From contig JACRPS010000006.1 in NCBI GenBank assembly GCA_016223085.1, forward strand, positions 1 to 64,000: a stretch of 64,000 nt of DNA, written 5' to 3'. Every line of letters begins with the position of its first letter. The stretch's first letter is position 1. The notes under the pieces are model-generated. The model worked only from the letters and a program-made list of their open reading frames with translations. It was not told where the DNA came from and did no database searches. Made by a program: the position numbers and the translations under genes. This stretch comes from Chloroflexota bacterium. GTDB lineage: Bacteria > Chloroflexota > Anaerolineae > Aggregatilineales > Phototrophicaceae. Positions 33,465-42,742 of the stretch are shown here, in pieces.

Positions 33465-36400
33465 TTAATCGTCGCCATCGTCGCCCATCGCTGCCGCTTT
33501 GTCCCGCGCGGCGCGAAGTTTCTGCTGTGTCAGTTCGTGTTCCGGGTCGAGCGCCGCCGCCCGTTCCAGCGCCTTCACCGCCTTGCTGTATTCGCCAACG
33601 GCGGCCAACGCCTCGCCGTAATTGTGCCAGAACCACAGGTCGTTTTCGTTGTAATGCACTGCCAGTTCGTAGGATGACAGCGCGGCCTCCCAGCGTTCCA
33701 GCGCGGCGAAGGCCAACCCCAGCCCGTTCCAGGCCCAGGCATAGGTTTTATCCAGTTCCAGCGCCTTCTGGTAGCTTTCGATAGCAGCTTCGTATTCGCC
33801 CAGCCGGCGCTGCACCTGCCCGCGCCGTGCCCAGGCGACCGGATTGTTTGGCAGGTGCGTCAGCGCCCGGTCAATCAGCGCCAGCGCTTCCTCTTTCTGG
33901 CCCATATCGAGCAGCAGATCAATCTGGTTGGTGTAATACCAGACAATGCGCGGGTCTTCGGTCGTGGCACGTTCATAGCTGGCGAGGGCTTCTTCCCGCC
34001 GCCCCAACGCCTCCAGCGCCAGCCCGCGCCCGTTCCAGGCCCAGGCATAATGCGGGTTGAGCGCCAGCGCCTGGTCGTAGGCGATCAACGCTTCAGCGTG
34101 CTGGTTCAGCCGTCGCAGCGCCTGGCCGCGTTTCGCCCAGCTTTCCATGTGGCGCGGGTTCAGCTTGAGCGCCTGATCGAGTGCCGCCAGCGCCTCGGAG
34201 AAGCGGTTGAGGATCACCAGTTCGTCACCCTGGTTGTACCAGTACCACACGTCCTGTTCGGACGATTCGGTTGCCTTGCGGAAACTGGTTAACGCTTCCT
34301 CGTGCCGGCCCAGCGCGCTTAGTGTCAGGCCGCGCCCATTCCACGCCCAGCCATAACCGGGATCGAGTTCAACGGCGCGGGTGTAGCTGCGCAACGCGTC
34401 GTCCATACGGTTCAGCCGGCGCAGCACCTGTCCGTGTTTGGCCCAGGTGCGGGCGCTGCCGCTGTCCAGCTTCAGCGACTGTTCCAGCAGATCAAGCGCC
34501 TCGCGGTACTGGTTCATCTGAATCAGCACATCGGCCTGCTGATACAGGTAGAAGGCGTCCCGCGGCTCAACACCACTGGCGCGTTTGTAGGCCTTATAGG
34601 CTTCATCCAACCGTCCCAGCGCTTCCAGCACGATGCCCTGCTCGTTCCACGCCCAGGCGTAGTTGGGGTCAATCCGCGTCGCCTGCCGGTAAGCGTTCAA
34701 CGCCTCGTCGTACCGCTTCAGGTGGCGCAGCGCGTTGCCCATCCGTGCCCAGCTTTGCGCATGGTTCGGTACGGTGCGTGTTACCCGTTCCAGCATGGCA
34801 ATCGCTTCCTTGTGCCGGCCCATCAGCACCAACACATTACCCTGGTTGTACCAGCAGTGCCAGACGTAGCTGTCCGCGAACTGGCTGGCCTGCTGGTAAC
34901 AGGCCAACGCTTCCTCGTAGCGTCCGATGTGTTCCAGCACGATGCCCTTGCCGTTGATCGCCCAACTGTAATCCGGCTGTAAAGCTATCGCGCGGTCGTA
35001 AGCCTCCAGCGCTTCTTCGTTGCGGTTGACGTAGCGCAGCACCTGTCCCAGCTTTGCCCAGCTAAAAGCATGGTTTGGGTCCGTACGGGTGGCCTGCTGC
35101 GCGGGGATAACCGCATCCTGGTACTGGCGCATTTCCACCAGCATCTCCGTCAGGTTGTACCAGTGCCAGACTTCCTCCGGCTGAAGCTGCGTTGCCTTCT
35201 TAAAACAGGCCAGCGCCTCCTGCGGGCGGCCCAGCGCCTTCAGTGCCAGCCCTTTGCCGTTGTAGGCCCAGGCGTAATCCGGGTCGAGTTCGATAGCCTG
35301 AGTGTAGGCTTCCACCGCCTGCTCGTAATTCTCCATCATCCGGTGCACCTGGCCGAGCTTCGCCCAGCTATTCGGATGCAGCGGGTCCACTTCCAGCGCC
35401 TTTTGCAGCAGCGGCAGCGCGTCGTCGTAGCGGTTCAGATTTTGCAGCACGTCGGCCTGGTTGTACCAGTTCCACACGTCGCGGGGGTTAATCTGTGCCG
35501 CCGTCTGGTAACAGGCCAGCGCCTGCTCCTGCCGTCCCAATCGTTCCAGCACGATGCCCTTGCCTTTCCAGGCGAAGGCGTAGCGCGGCTGGATGGCGAG
35601 CGCCTGATCGTAGCAGGTCAACGCTTCCTCATAACGTCCCAGCAGGCGCAGCGCCCGCCCTTTGCGCGCCCACGCCAGCGGGTTCTCAGACTTGAGCGCA
35701 ATTGCCCGGTCATAGGCGTCCAGCGCCTCGTCCATGCGCCCCAGTTCGGTCAGCGAATAACCTTTGTCAATCAGTTCGTGCACAGCCAGCGCCGGGCCGG
35801 TGATTTCCAGCACCGCTTTTTCGCCGGTCAGGTCTTCGTAGACGGCGGCCAGTTCGTCCACCACGACGCTCCATTTTTCCGGGCGCTTGCGCGGTGATTT
35901 TTGCAGACAGAACAGCGTCAGTTCCTGGAGGCGAAGCGGGATACGACCGGCGTACTCCGGCCCGAACTTCGGCTTGTCATGGATATGCGCGTGCCGCCAC
36001 GCCTCGAACTTCTTCACGGGAAACACATGATGGCCGGTGAGCATTTCGTACAGGATGCAGCCGAAGGCGTAGATGTCGGAGCGAACATCCACGTCTTTCG
36101 ACTGGCACTGCTCCGGCGACATATAGGGCGCGGTGCCGACGACCGCGCCCAAGCGGGTCAGGCGGGGGTTGGTGTCGCCGTGATGGATGTCGTAGTCGTT
36201 GCCGGGCAGGGGAACGTCGGTAAACTCAACTGACCGTACCAGACCAAAATCCGTGATCTTGGCAACGCCTTCATGTGTAACCAGAATATTGGCCGGTTTC
36301 AGGTCGCGGTGCACCATGCCCGGCACTTTTTGCGTGGCGTGCTGCATCCCCAGCGCGATGTGCAGGCCAAACTCGATGGACTGCTTTAAGTCCAGCCGCT

Positions 36401-37478
36401 TGTGGTCAATCCAGCTCCGCAGATCGGGGCCAAGTCCTTCCGGCCCGCTAATGTGTTCGAGGATGATGTGGGGCCGCCCGGCAATCGTTTCCACCAGCCG
36501 CGCCTGGACGATGTGGCGGTGTTTCTCCAGTCGAATCCAGGTGATCGCTTCCTGAATGAAGCGGCCAACGGCACGCTCGTTTTCCAGAAAGCGGCTCTGG
36601 AAGGTTTTGATCGCCACCGGCTCACGCTGCTGGAGATCGTAACACAGGTAAACCACGCCCATGCCGCCCCGGCGCACATCCGCGACCTCGTAACGCTCCT
36701 GAATCCGGTCGCCCACCTGGAACTCGTCACCGTCATCGCTGCCTGCCGATTGAGTCTTTTTTGACAAACGGGGCGCGTCGCCTTCAAAGCTGCGCGGCAG
36801 CTTATCCTCGATACGGGTTTCGCTGAGGATGGTGTAATCCACTTCCGGCGATACCGGCCCGTCAGAAGCCCCCAGATCGGCAACCGTTTCCAGCGAGTCG
36901 GCAATCAACGGCGCGTCCGAAAGCTGGGTGAAGTCCTCGTATTCGCTCAACAGGGATTCGGCGTCGGCGATAGCCGTCATTTCTTCCTGGGGCGGTGGTT
37001 GGAGGTAAGCGGCCATCAGGCTGCTCATCAGGTCTTCGCCGGCGGTATCCTGCCAGGTGATATCTTCTTCCGCTAGCGCCCACAGAGCGACAGCCACGTT
37101 GCGGCGGGTGGGGTTGTCCAATGCCGCGCGTGCCACCCACAGGCAGAATTCCCGAATCGCGGTTTGTGCGGTCTGGCGGTCGGCGGCAGTGCGGGCGGCC
37201 TGTTCCGCCTTCTGGTAGGCGATCAGCGCCTTGCCGACATAAAACACCAGCAGACGGCCATCGTCGGTCAGCGCCCGGCTAGCGCACAGATCGCCCAGCG
37301 CGAACAGGTCGTTGATGTCGTTCCGGCGCAGCGCCAGCCGCCCCAGCGTGCGGATTTCAACACTGGGGTCGGTGGCAAAATAATCCACCGCGTCCTGCGG
37401 ATGCGGCTGTTGCAGCAGGCTTATCGTTTCCTGCGGGGAGAGCGCCGTGGGTTCGCGGCCAGTCTGGGGAACGTTCAT
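33465..37478 (-). CDS. Ser/Thr protein kinase with about 20 TPR repeats
   Basis: A 1337-residue protein. Residues 1-260: an alpha-helical, acidic N-terminal region with no named domain. Residues about 268-545: a Hanks-type kinase with a glycine loop RRGGMGVVYL, VAIK lysine, HRDLKPANIL catalytic loop, TDFGLV and GTAPYMSPEQC activation segment. From about 580 to the end are some 20-22 tandem TPRs (typical unit: ALDAYDRAIALKSENPLAW). No transmembrane segment, so it is cytosolic. TPRs probably recruit clients. It starts 8 nt after the stop of a small gene (37487) and is followed by the FHA gene, which suggests a phospho-signalling operon. Confidence 0.9.
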   Translation of the reverse strand: MNVPQTGREPTALSPQETISLLQQPHPQDAVDYFATDPSVEIRTLGRLALRRNDINDLFALGDLCASRALTDDGRLLVFYVGKALIAYQKAEQAARTAADRQTAQTAIREFCLWVARAALDNPTRRNVAVALWALAEEDITWQDTAGEDLMSSLMAAYLQPPPQEEMTAIADAESLLSEYEDFTQLSDAPLIADSLETVADLGASDGPVSPEVDYTILSETRIEDKLPRSFEGDAPRLSKKTQSAGSDDGDEFQVGDRIQERYEVADVRRGGMGVVYLCYDLQQREPVAIKTFQSRFLENERAVGRFIQEAITWIRLEKHRHIVQARLVETIAGRPHIILEHISGPEGLGPDLRSWIDHKRLDLKQSIEFGLHIALGMQHATQKVPGMVHRDLKPANILVTHEGVAKITDFGLVRSVEFTDVPLPGNDYDIHHGDTNPRLTRLGAVVGTAPYMSPEQCQSKDVDVRSDIYAFGCILYEMLTGHHVFPVKKFEAWRHAHIHDKPKFGPEYAGRIPLRLQELTLFCLQKSPRKRPEKWSVVVDELAAVYEDLTGEKAVLEITGPALAVHELIDKGYSLTELGRMDEALDAYDRAIALKSENPLAWARKGRALRLLGRYEEALTCYDQALAIQPRYAFAWKGKGIVLERLGRQEQALACYQTAAQINPRDVWNWYNQADVLQNLNRYDDALPLLQKALEVDPLHPNSWAKLGQVHRMMENYEQAVEAYTQAIELDPDYAWAYNGKGLALKALGRPQEALACFKKATQLQPEEVWHWYNLTEMLVEMRQYQDAVIPAQQATRTDPNHAFSWAKLGQVLRYVNRNEEALEAYDRAIALQPDYSWAINGKGIVLEHIGRYEEALACYQQASQFADSYVWHCWYNQGNVLVLMGRHKEAIAMLERVTRTVPNHAQSWARMGNALRHLKRYDEALNAYRQATRIDPNYAWAWNEQGIVLEALGRLDEAYKAYKRASGVEPRDAFYLYQQADVLIQMNQYREALDLLEQSLKLDSGSARTWAKHGQVLRRLNRMDDALRSYTRAVELDPGYGWAWNGRGLTLSALGRHEEALTSFRKATESSEQDVWYWYNQGDELVILNRFSEALAALDQALKLNPRHMESWAKRGQALRRLNQHAEALIAYDQALALNPHYAWAWNGRGLALEALGRREEALASYERATTEDPRIVWYYTNQIDLLLDMGQKEEALALIDRALTHLPNNPVAWARRGQVQRRLGEYEAAIESYQKALELDKTYAWAWNGLGLAFAALERWEAALSSYELAVHYNENDLWFWHNYGEALAAVGEYSKAVKALERAAALDPEHELTQQKLRAARDKAAAMGDDGDD

Positions 37479-37486
37479 GCGCGCGT

Positions 37487-37828
37487 TTACCAGTCCTTGT
37501 GCAGAAGCAGTTCATCATGTTTGATAATGAGTTCAAACAGATCGGTATGAATTACGCTTTCTCGTTGTTCTTCGTAAATGTCGAAGCCAATGACATCCGC
37601 CATTGTATCGCGCGGATCGTAATCATTCCCCATTGTATCCCACGTTAAATGTTGACAATTCTTGAAGATGAGTTGAAATCTGGTATTTTCCTCTTCATCA
37701 GGATTGTATACTCCGTGAACAACAATTTCTGTTCCCCACTTCAACACTTCGACCCGCCGTACTAACCAGGCACCACGATCAAGTTTCAGTGAATACACAG
37801 TTTCCGGTGTTCTGATTTGTGTTGCCAT
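37487..37828 (-). CDS. Small acidic protein, possible immunity partner
   Basis: A 113-residue soluble protein with acidic C-terminal half (VIGFDIYEEQRE, DLFELIIKHDELLL). No family recognised. It starts at ATG 37828 sharing a base with the TAA of the preceding small gene (TAATG) and ends 8 nt before the kinase gene. Its base composition is clearly more AT-rich than neighbours. Position after a toxin-tail-like gene is the usual place of an immunity gene; that function is inference. Confidence 0.55.
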   Translation of the reverse strand: MATQIRTPETVYSLKLDRGAWLVRRVEVLKWGTEIVVHGVYNPDEEENTRFQLIFKNCQHLTWDTMGNDYDPRDTMADVIGFDIYEEQRESVIHTDLFELIIKHDELLLHKDW

Positions 37829-38205
37829 TATCTCACCACCCATTCCTGCTCAGAGCGCGGCAGTTCATGCCACTTTTGGGTTCTTATTATTTGCCCCGTA
37901 TAAATATTGATGCGGTATCCCTTAATGCGTCGTCCGTCTAACTGGTATGTGCGAAGCGGTAGGCGTATTATCTCCCCGTTTGGTCTGATGTGAATTTCCG
38001 ATTTATCCTTAAAAACGTACCAATAATACGCCCCACTGGTGATTTTTCGTTGTAGCAAATCGGGATGATTAGTCAGATAGGTATCAGCTTCCGCCAGCGT
38101 CCATCCATCCAGACTCCCAAATTCGGATGCCGTGCCATAGCCGCCCGGCCCAGGGCCGGGGCCGCGCCATTCGGTCAGATTACGCCTGCTTGCCTGCTGC
38201 TTCAA
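37828..38205 (-). CDS. Small protein resembling the C-terminal tail of a polymorphic toxin
   Basis: About 125 residues if the TTG at 38205 is the start; there is no ATG and the first 26 nt overlap the end of the Clp gene. After a GPGPGPGG linker come LAEADTYLTNHPDLL, KSEIHIRPNGEIIRLP and TGQIIRTQKWHELPRSEQEW, a pattern that recalls toxin-tip domains at the ends of RHS or other large exported proteins. No delivery domain is present. AT-richer than neighbours, suggesting transfer. It might be a stand-alone or truncated toxin. Moderate to low certainty. Confidence 0.4.
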   Translation of the reverse strand: MKQQASRRNLTEWRGPGPGPGGYGTASEFGSLDGWTLAEADTYLTNHPDLLQRKITSGAYYWYVFKDKSEIHIRPNGEIIRLPLRTYQLDGRRIKGYRINIYTGQIIRTQKWHELPRSEQEWVVR

Positions 38206-40564
38206 ACCGCAGGCGGTCGTTGTCCGCGTGCGCGATGATCGTATCCCCCGGCTGGAAGGCGTCCTCGACAATGCGGGCGCTTAACGGGCGCGTCAGCAGG
38301 CGTTCGATGGCGCGGCGCAGCGGGCGCGCACCGTTCACCGGGTCGTAGCCCTTTGTCAGAATCAGGTCACGGGCGCTGTCGGAGAGTTCCAGTTTCAGCT
38401 TTTGCCCAGCCAGCCGGTCATGAACTTCCTGCAACTGCAAATCCAGAATTTTGCTCATGGCGTCCCGGTTCAGGGCGCGGAAGGTAATCACCTCGTCCAC
38501 ACGGTTCAAAAATTCCGGGCGGAAGAAGCGGTTGAGATGCGCCGAATAATCCGGCAGCGCCTGTTCGTCACGCGGGGTGAAACCGAGCGCCTTGCCGGTT
38601 TCTTCCGTGCCAATGTTGCTGGTCATGATGAACACGGAATGGCGCGCGTCCACATGGCGGCCATGCGCGTCGCTCAGGCGGCCTTCGTCAAATACCTGTA
38701 AAAAGATGTCAAACACTTCCGGCGCGGCCTTCTCTACCTCGTCCAGCAGCACCACACTGTACGGACGGCGGCGCAGGCTGTCGGTGAGCTGGCCGCCGCG
38801 CTGCGTGTCCTTGTAGCCGGGCGGCGAACCGATCAACCGGGCGACGGTGTGCGAGTCGTGAAATTCCGACATATCCAGCCGGATCATCGCCTCGTCGCTG
38901 CCAAACAGGAAGTTCGCCAGCGCCCGCGCCAGTTCGGTTTTGCCCACACCCGACGGCCCCAGGAACAGGAACACGCCCACCGGGCGGTCGGGGTCGCCCA
39001 GCCCGGCGCGCGCCGTTTTAACCGCTTCGGCCACCGTCCGCACCGCTTCGTCCTGGCCGACCACGCGCTTTGCCAGCGCCTCCTCGATGCCCGCCAGCCG
39101 GCGTTTTTCGTCCTTCGTTAACTCCGTAACGGGAATACCCGTCCAGTCCGACAGCACGCTGGCGATGTTTTCCACCCGCACCTCGGACACCGGCGCCAGG
39201 TCTTCGTCCGGCGAAATGGTGCGAATCGTGACGCGGGTGCAGGCTTCGTCCAGCAGGTCAAGCGCCTTGTCCGGAAGGCGGCGGTCCGGCAGGTAGCGCA
39301 CCGACAGACGCACGGCGGCTTCCAGCGCGTCGGGCCGGATATTCACGCCATGATGGTCCTCCAGCTTTTTGCGCTGCCCGGCCAGAATCGCCAGCGTATC
39401 TTCCTCGCTTGGCTCTTCGATGTCAATCGTGCGGAAACGGCGGTCAAGCGCCGGGTCCTGCGCGATGGCGCGGCGGTATTCCTCGTGTGTGGTCGCGCCG
39501 ATGCACATCAGTTCGCCCCGCGCCAGTGCCGGCTTGAGGATGTTGGCGGCGTCCAGATTGCTGTCAATCGTGTCGCCCGCGCCGACGATGGTGTGGATTT
39601 CGTCAATAAACAGGATGACGTTGCCGGCGTTTTTGAGTTCATCCACAATGCCAATCAGCCGTTCCTCGAACTGCCCGCGCAGACTCGTCCCGGCCACCAG
39701 CGTGCCGATTTCGATCTGCACGATGCGGCGGTTGAGCAGTGACCGGGGCGCCGTGCCTTCGTGGATAGCGTAGGCCAACCCTTCGACGACGGCGGTTTTG
39801 CCGACGCCAGCGTCGCCCAGCAGCAGCGGGTTATTTTTCTTGCGGCGGGCCAGCGTCCGCGCCAGCGCCCGGATTTCGCGTTCGCGGGCGATGGCCGGGC
39901 CAATCTTGCCGGCGGCGGCCTGCGCCGTCAGGTCACGCCCGTATTTGTCCAGCAGCGGCGTTGGTATCCGCACGCCGCTTTCCGACGACAGTTCGGACGA
40001 GAACGCATCCGACTCCATGAAGTGATCGAAGTTAAAATCGTCGTCAGGCTTGGGGAAGTTAAACGGATTCTCCGCCAGCGGGTCGGGCGGCTGTTCCTGA
40101 ATTTGCGCTTCCAGCAGCAGCCGTTGCAGCCACAGGTTGAGGTCAAAGCCCATGTCCATCAGCTTGCGAATCGGGATGCTTTCACCTTCCTGCAAAATCG
40201 CCATCAGCAGGTGCGCTTCGTCAATCTCGTCACCGGCATCCTCGTCGCGTTCCGCCAGAAAGACCGCCAGCGCCAGAATCATTTCCGTGCGCGGCGTCAG
40301 TGGCAGCACCTGGTCAAATTTGCTGTCGCCGGTGCCGACCTCGCGGCGAATCTCCGTCCGCACCTGGCGCGGGCTGAAACCGGCGCGTTTCAGCAGCCGC
40401 GAGGTGGGGCCATCCTCGTTGCGGGTGCAGGCCATAAACAGATGCTCAACACCGATGTAGTTGTGTCCCTGCCGCCGCGATTCTTCCGCCGCCCGCGCCA
40501 GCAGACCGGCACAGCGTTCGCGCAGTTCGTTTTCAGGAATGTCCGGTGAGGGAGTCACGCTCAC
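38180..40564 (-). CDS. Clp-family AAA+ ATPase (ClpA/ClpC-like)
   Basis: A 794-residue double-ring unfoldase. Residues about 10-150 hold two Clp N repeats ([21 protein letters not shown]). NBD1 has [13 protein letters not shown] and [17 protein letters not shown]2 has [14 protein letters not shown] and LLDEVEKA. The coiled-coil M domain of ClpB is absent and the linker is short, so it is nearer ClpA/ClpC. An IGF-type ClpP loop was not seen clearly. GTG 40564 follows AAAGGA. It is the first gene of the block Clp, two small genes, kinase-TPR, FHA. Confidence 0.88.
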   Translation of the reverse strand: MSVTPSPDIPENELRERCAGLLARAAEESRRQGHNYIGVEHLFMACTRNEDGPTSRLLKRAGFSPRQVRTEIRREVGTGDSKFDQVLPLTPRTEMILALAVFLAERDEDAGDEIDEAHLLMAILQEGESIPIRKLMDMGFDLNLWLQRLLLEAQIQEQPPDPLAENPFNFPKPDDDFNFDHFMESDAFSSELSSESGVRIPTPLLDKYGRDLTAQAAAGKIGPAIAREREIRALARTLARRKKNNPLLLGDAGVGKTAVVEGLAYAIHEGTAPRSLLNRRIVQIEIGTLVAGTSLRGQFEERLIGIVDELKNAGNVILFIDEIHTIVGAGDTIDSNLDAANILKPALARGELMCIGATTHEEYRRAIAQDPALDRRFRTIDIEEPSEEDTLAILAGQRKKLEDHHGVNIRPDALEAAVRLSVRYLPDRRLPDKALDLLDEACTRVTIRTISPDEDLAPVSEVRVENIASVLSDWTGIPVTELTKDEKRRLAGIEEALAKRVVGQDEAVRTVAEAVKTARAGLGDPDRPVGVFLFLGPSGVGKTELARALANFLFGSDEAMIRLDMSEFHDSHTVARLIGSPPGYKDTQRGGQLTDSLRRRPYSVVLLDEVEKAAPEVFDIFLQVFDEGRLSDAHGRHVDARHSVFIMTSNIGTEETGKALGFTPRDEQALPDYSAHLNRFFRPEFLNRVDEVITFRALNRDAMSKILDLQLQEVHDRLAGQKLKLELSDSARDLILTKGYDPVNGARPLRRAIERLLTRPLSARIVEDAFQPGDTIIAHADNDRLRFEAAGKQA

Positions 40565-40675
40565 TGTCGTCCTTTGATACTGAACAGGTGTTTGGTACAG
40601 ACAAGTATACCGCAAATGGACTGAACAACACGTAGCTGACCCGTTCCGAGTTTTCATGAAATTATTGAGAATTAA

Positions 40676-40705
40676 TTGGGTAAAAATTCATTTTGGGTAT
40701 ATCAT
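40676..40705 (+). promoter_or_regulatory. Weak promoter-like pair before the membrane kinase gene
   Basis: TTGGGT (40676-40681) and TATCAT (40700-40705) with 18 nt between them, in an AT-rich stretch 42 nt before ATG 40747. The divergent Clp gene starts at 40564; the gap of 182 nt must hold both promoters. Confidence 0.35.
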
Positions 40706-40746
40706 AAAGGTATCAACGATTGTTCCTGAGACCGGGGAACCGGGTT

Positions 40747-42522
40747 ATGGCGACCACTAACGATCCGATCATTAGCAAGAAGCTGGGCAACTACAACATC
40801 GTCGAACTGCTGGGTAAGGGCGGGATGGCGCGGGTGTACCGGGGCTTTGATGCCAAGCTCAACCGTTACGCCGCCGTCAAGGTGTTTGAAGCGCACCTGA
40901 TCCCCGAACAGGAGCAGGAGGAATACCGCCGCCGCTTTGAAAATGAAGCGCGCGCGATTGCCCGGCTGCGGCATCCCAACGTCGTTGGGGTATACCAGTT
41001 TGACCAGGTAGGCACGGTCTATTACATGGCGATGGAATACATCGAAGGCCGCGACCTGCGCCAAATCCTGCGCAACCATGCTAAAAACAACACCCGTATG
41101 GCCTATTCGGAAATCCTGCGGGTGATTCAGGATACCGGGACGGCGCTGGATTATGCCCATCAGGAAGCGGTGATTCACCGCGACGTAAAACCGTCCAACA
41201 TCATGGTTACGTCCAGCGGCAAGGCCATCCTGACCGACTTCGGGCTGGCGCTCAGTTTGCCGGAAGGCACGCAGGGCATGACGTTTGGCAGCGCCCATTA
41301 CATTGCGCCGGAACAGGCCGTGTCGTCGGCACAGGCCGTGCCGCAAAGCGATCTGTATTCGCTCGGTATCGTGCTGTTTGAAATGCTCACCAACCGCGTA
41401 CCGTTTAATGACCCCTCGGCCATGTCGGTTGCCATGAAACACCTGTCCGAGCCACCGCCGCCGCCCAGCCAGTTTAACCCCAACCTGTCACAGGCGATTG
41501 ACCATGTGGTACTGAAGGCGCTGGCGAAGGAGCCGGCCAACCGCTTTGCCTCTGGCGCGGAGATGGCGCAGGCGCTGGCGGTTGCCTTCACCGGCGTGAG
41601 CGAGCCGGACGCCGATGATACCAACGAAGCAGATCTGCTGGAATCGTGGGGCGCGCCGCTGGCGGCGCTGGCTGGTTCACGGCCATCCCAACCGGCAAGC
41701 ACCGACAGCCGCAGCACCGTGCGTCCGCCGCAAACGCCGTCGCTGGTGCGGGCGGCAGACATCAGGCTGCCGATCAGCGAACCACTGTCGCAGGCGTCCC
41801 TCCCCCGGATTCTACCGCCGCCGCTGCCAGTACGTCCGGCGAAAAAGCGCCAGATGGCGCTGGTGATCGGCCTGGCCGTGCTGGGGCTGGTGTTTATCCT
41901 GGCGGCAGTGGCGCTGGTTGCGGCCAGTTCCGGCGGCAGTAACAGCCTGACGCCGACCCTATCCTCCACGCGACAGCCAGCCATCGCAGCGGCGGCGACC
42001 GCGTCACCAGCGCCGGAAGAAACGCCAGTTCCGACGGAGGCTACGGCAGAAGCCACCGCCGCTGTGATCGAACCGACTGCCGAAGCATCGCCAGCCGCTA
42101 CGCCGGAAGCAGTGACGGTCACGACCGACGGCGTGGAGTCCCCCGTACTGCTGCGGTATGACGCCAAATCACTGGTACTGCTCAACCGCTCGAACCGCCG
42201 GGTGAATGTCAGCGGGCTGGAGTTTGTGCAGGTTCGGGCGGACGGTTCGAAGCTGGTGTTTGACTCGCAGCGGTGGGAAGGGGGGACGCGCTCAACCCGC
42301 GCGCTGCCTGCCAGGAACTGCTTCCAGGTCCAGCGCAACGATATCGCCCAGCTTGCCGAGCCGGATTACTGCGAGCTGCAATCGTGGGCGCGGGTATCCT
42401 TCCCGCGCTGGTTCTGGACCAGCGACGACCCGGACGCCGTGTTTGAAGTCCAGCGCGAGGGTGTGGTGCTGGCAACCTGCCCGGTCAGCGCCGGCGAATG
42501 CGCCCTGAAGCTGGAAGATTAA
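40747..42522 (+). CDS. Membrane-anchored Ser/Thr protein kinase (PknB-like)
   Basis: A 591-residue protein. Residues about 16-280 are a Hanks-type kinase: GKGGMARVYRG glycine loop, AVKVF lysine, HRDVKPSNIM catalytic loop, TDFGLAL and GSAHYIAPEQA. Residues about 280-370 are a Ser/Pro-rich linker. A transmembrane helix (MALVIGLAVLGLVFILAAVAL) is at about 376-398. Outside, a PEETPVPTEATAEATA linker leads to a C-terminal beta domain of about 130 residues starting with DGVESPVLLRYDAKS with several Cys. No PASTA repeats. It is divergent from the Clp operon and could feed the FHA protein (inference). Confidence 0.9.
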   Translation: MATTNDPIISKKLGNYNIVELLGKGGMARVYRGFDAKLNRYAAVKVFEAHLIPEQEQEEYRRRFENEARAIARLRHPNVVGVYQFDQVGTVYYMAMEYIEGRDLRQILRNHAKNNTRMAYSEILRVIQDTGTALDYAHQEAVIHRDVKPSNIMVTSSGKAILTDFGLALSLPEGTQGMTFGSAHYIAPEQAVSSAQAVPQSDLYSLGIVLFEMLTNRVPFNDPSAMSVAMKHLSEPPPPPSQFNPNLSQAIDHVVLKALAKEPANRFASGAEMAQALAVAFTGVSEPDADDTNEADLLESWGAPLAALAGSRPSQPASTDSRSTVRPPQTPSLVRAADIRLPISEPLSQASLPRILPPPLPVRPAKKRQMALVIGLAVLGLVFILAAVALVAASSGGSNSLTPTLSSTRQPAIAAAATASPAPEETPVPTEATAEATAAVIEPTAEASPAATPEAVTVTTDGVESPVLLRYDAKSLVLLNRSNRRVNVSGLEFVQVRADGSKLVFDSQRWEGGTRSTRALPARNCFQVQRNDIAQLAEPDYCELQSWARVSFPRWFWTSDDPDAVFEVQREGVVLATCPVSAGECALKLED

Positions 42523-42525
42523 AAG

Positions 42526-42562
42526 CGCAACACAGAGACGCGGAGACTCAAAGATACGGAGA
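42526..42562. repeat. Repeat family C, copy 4
   Basis: CAACACAGAGACGCGGAGAC then CAAAGATACGGAG, one arm of the CACAGAG repeat, just after the kinase stop. The 42523-42742 gap is filled by three repeat types and no gene. Confidence 0.6.
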
Positions 42563-42596
42563 TTTGGGGGAGTGGGAAATTGTGAGGACATTTTAT

Positions 42597-42624
42597 GTAG
42601 GGACACGATATATCGTGTCCCTAC
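42597..42624. repeat. Palindromic repeat family A, copy 7
   Basis: GTAGGGACACGATA-TATCGTGTCCCTAC, a perfect 28-bp palindrome followed by GTGACC. It is nearly identical to the in-gene copy at 51758-51785. Confidence 0.88.
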
Positions 42625-42684
42625 GTGACCTCGTTTTCCCCACTTCCAGATTTGTGCGCGTGGCGCGGCGCCCTTTTGCATTGT

Positions 42685-42741
42685 CTTACTGACCACTGAA
42701 AACTGGTTACTGACAACTTCTCTCCGGCAACTGGCAACTCT
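42685..42741. repeat. Repeat family D, copy 3
   Basis: TTACTGACCACTGAAAACTG followed by GTTACTGACAACTTC and GGCAACTGGCAACTC, a string of ACTGA/CAACT words immediately before the end of the ATPase gene on the minus strand. Confidence 0.55.
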
Positions 42742-42742
42742 C

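Noticed and set aside
32980-40564. Type VI secretion cluster (Clp, FHA, kinase)
   Set aside because: No sheath, tube, spike, baseplate or membrane-complex gene is present, and the Clp protein has ordinary Clp N-terminal repeats.
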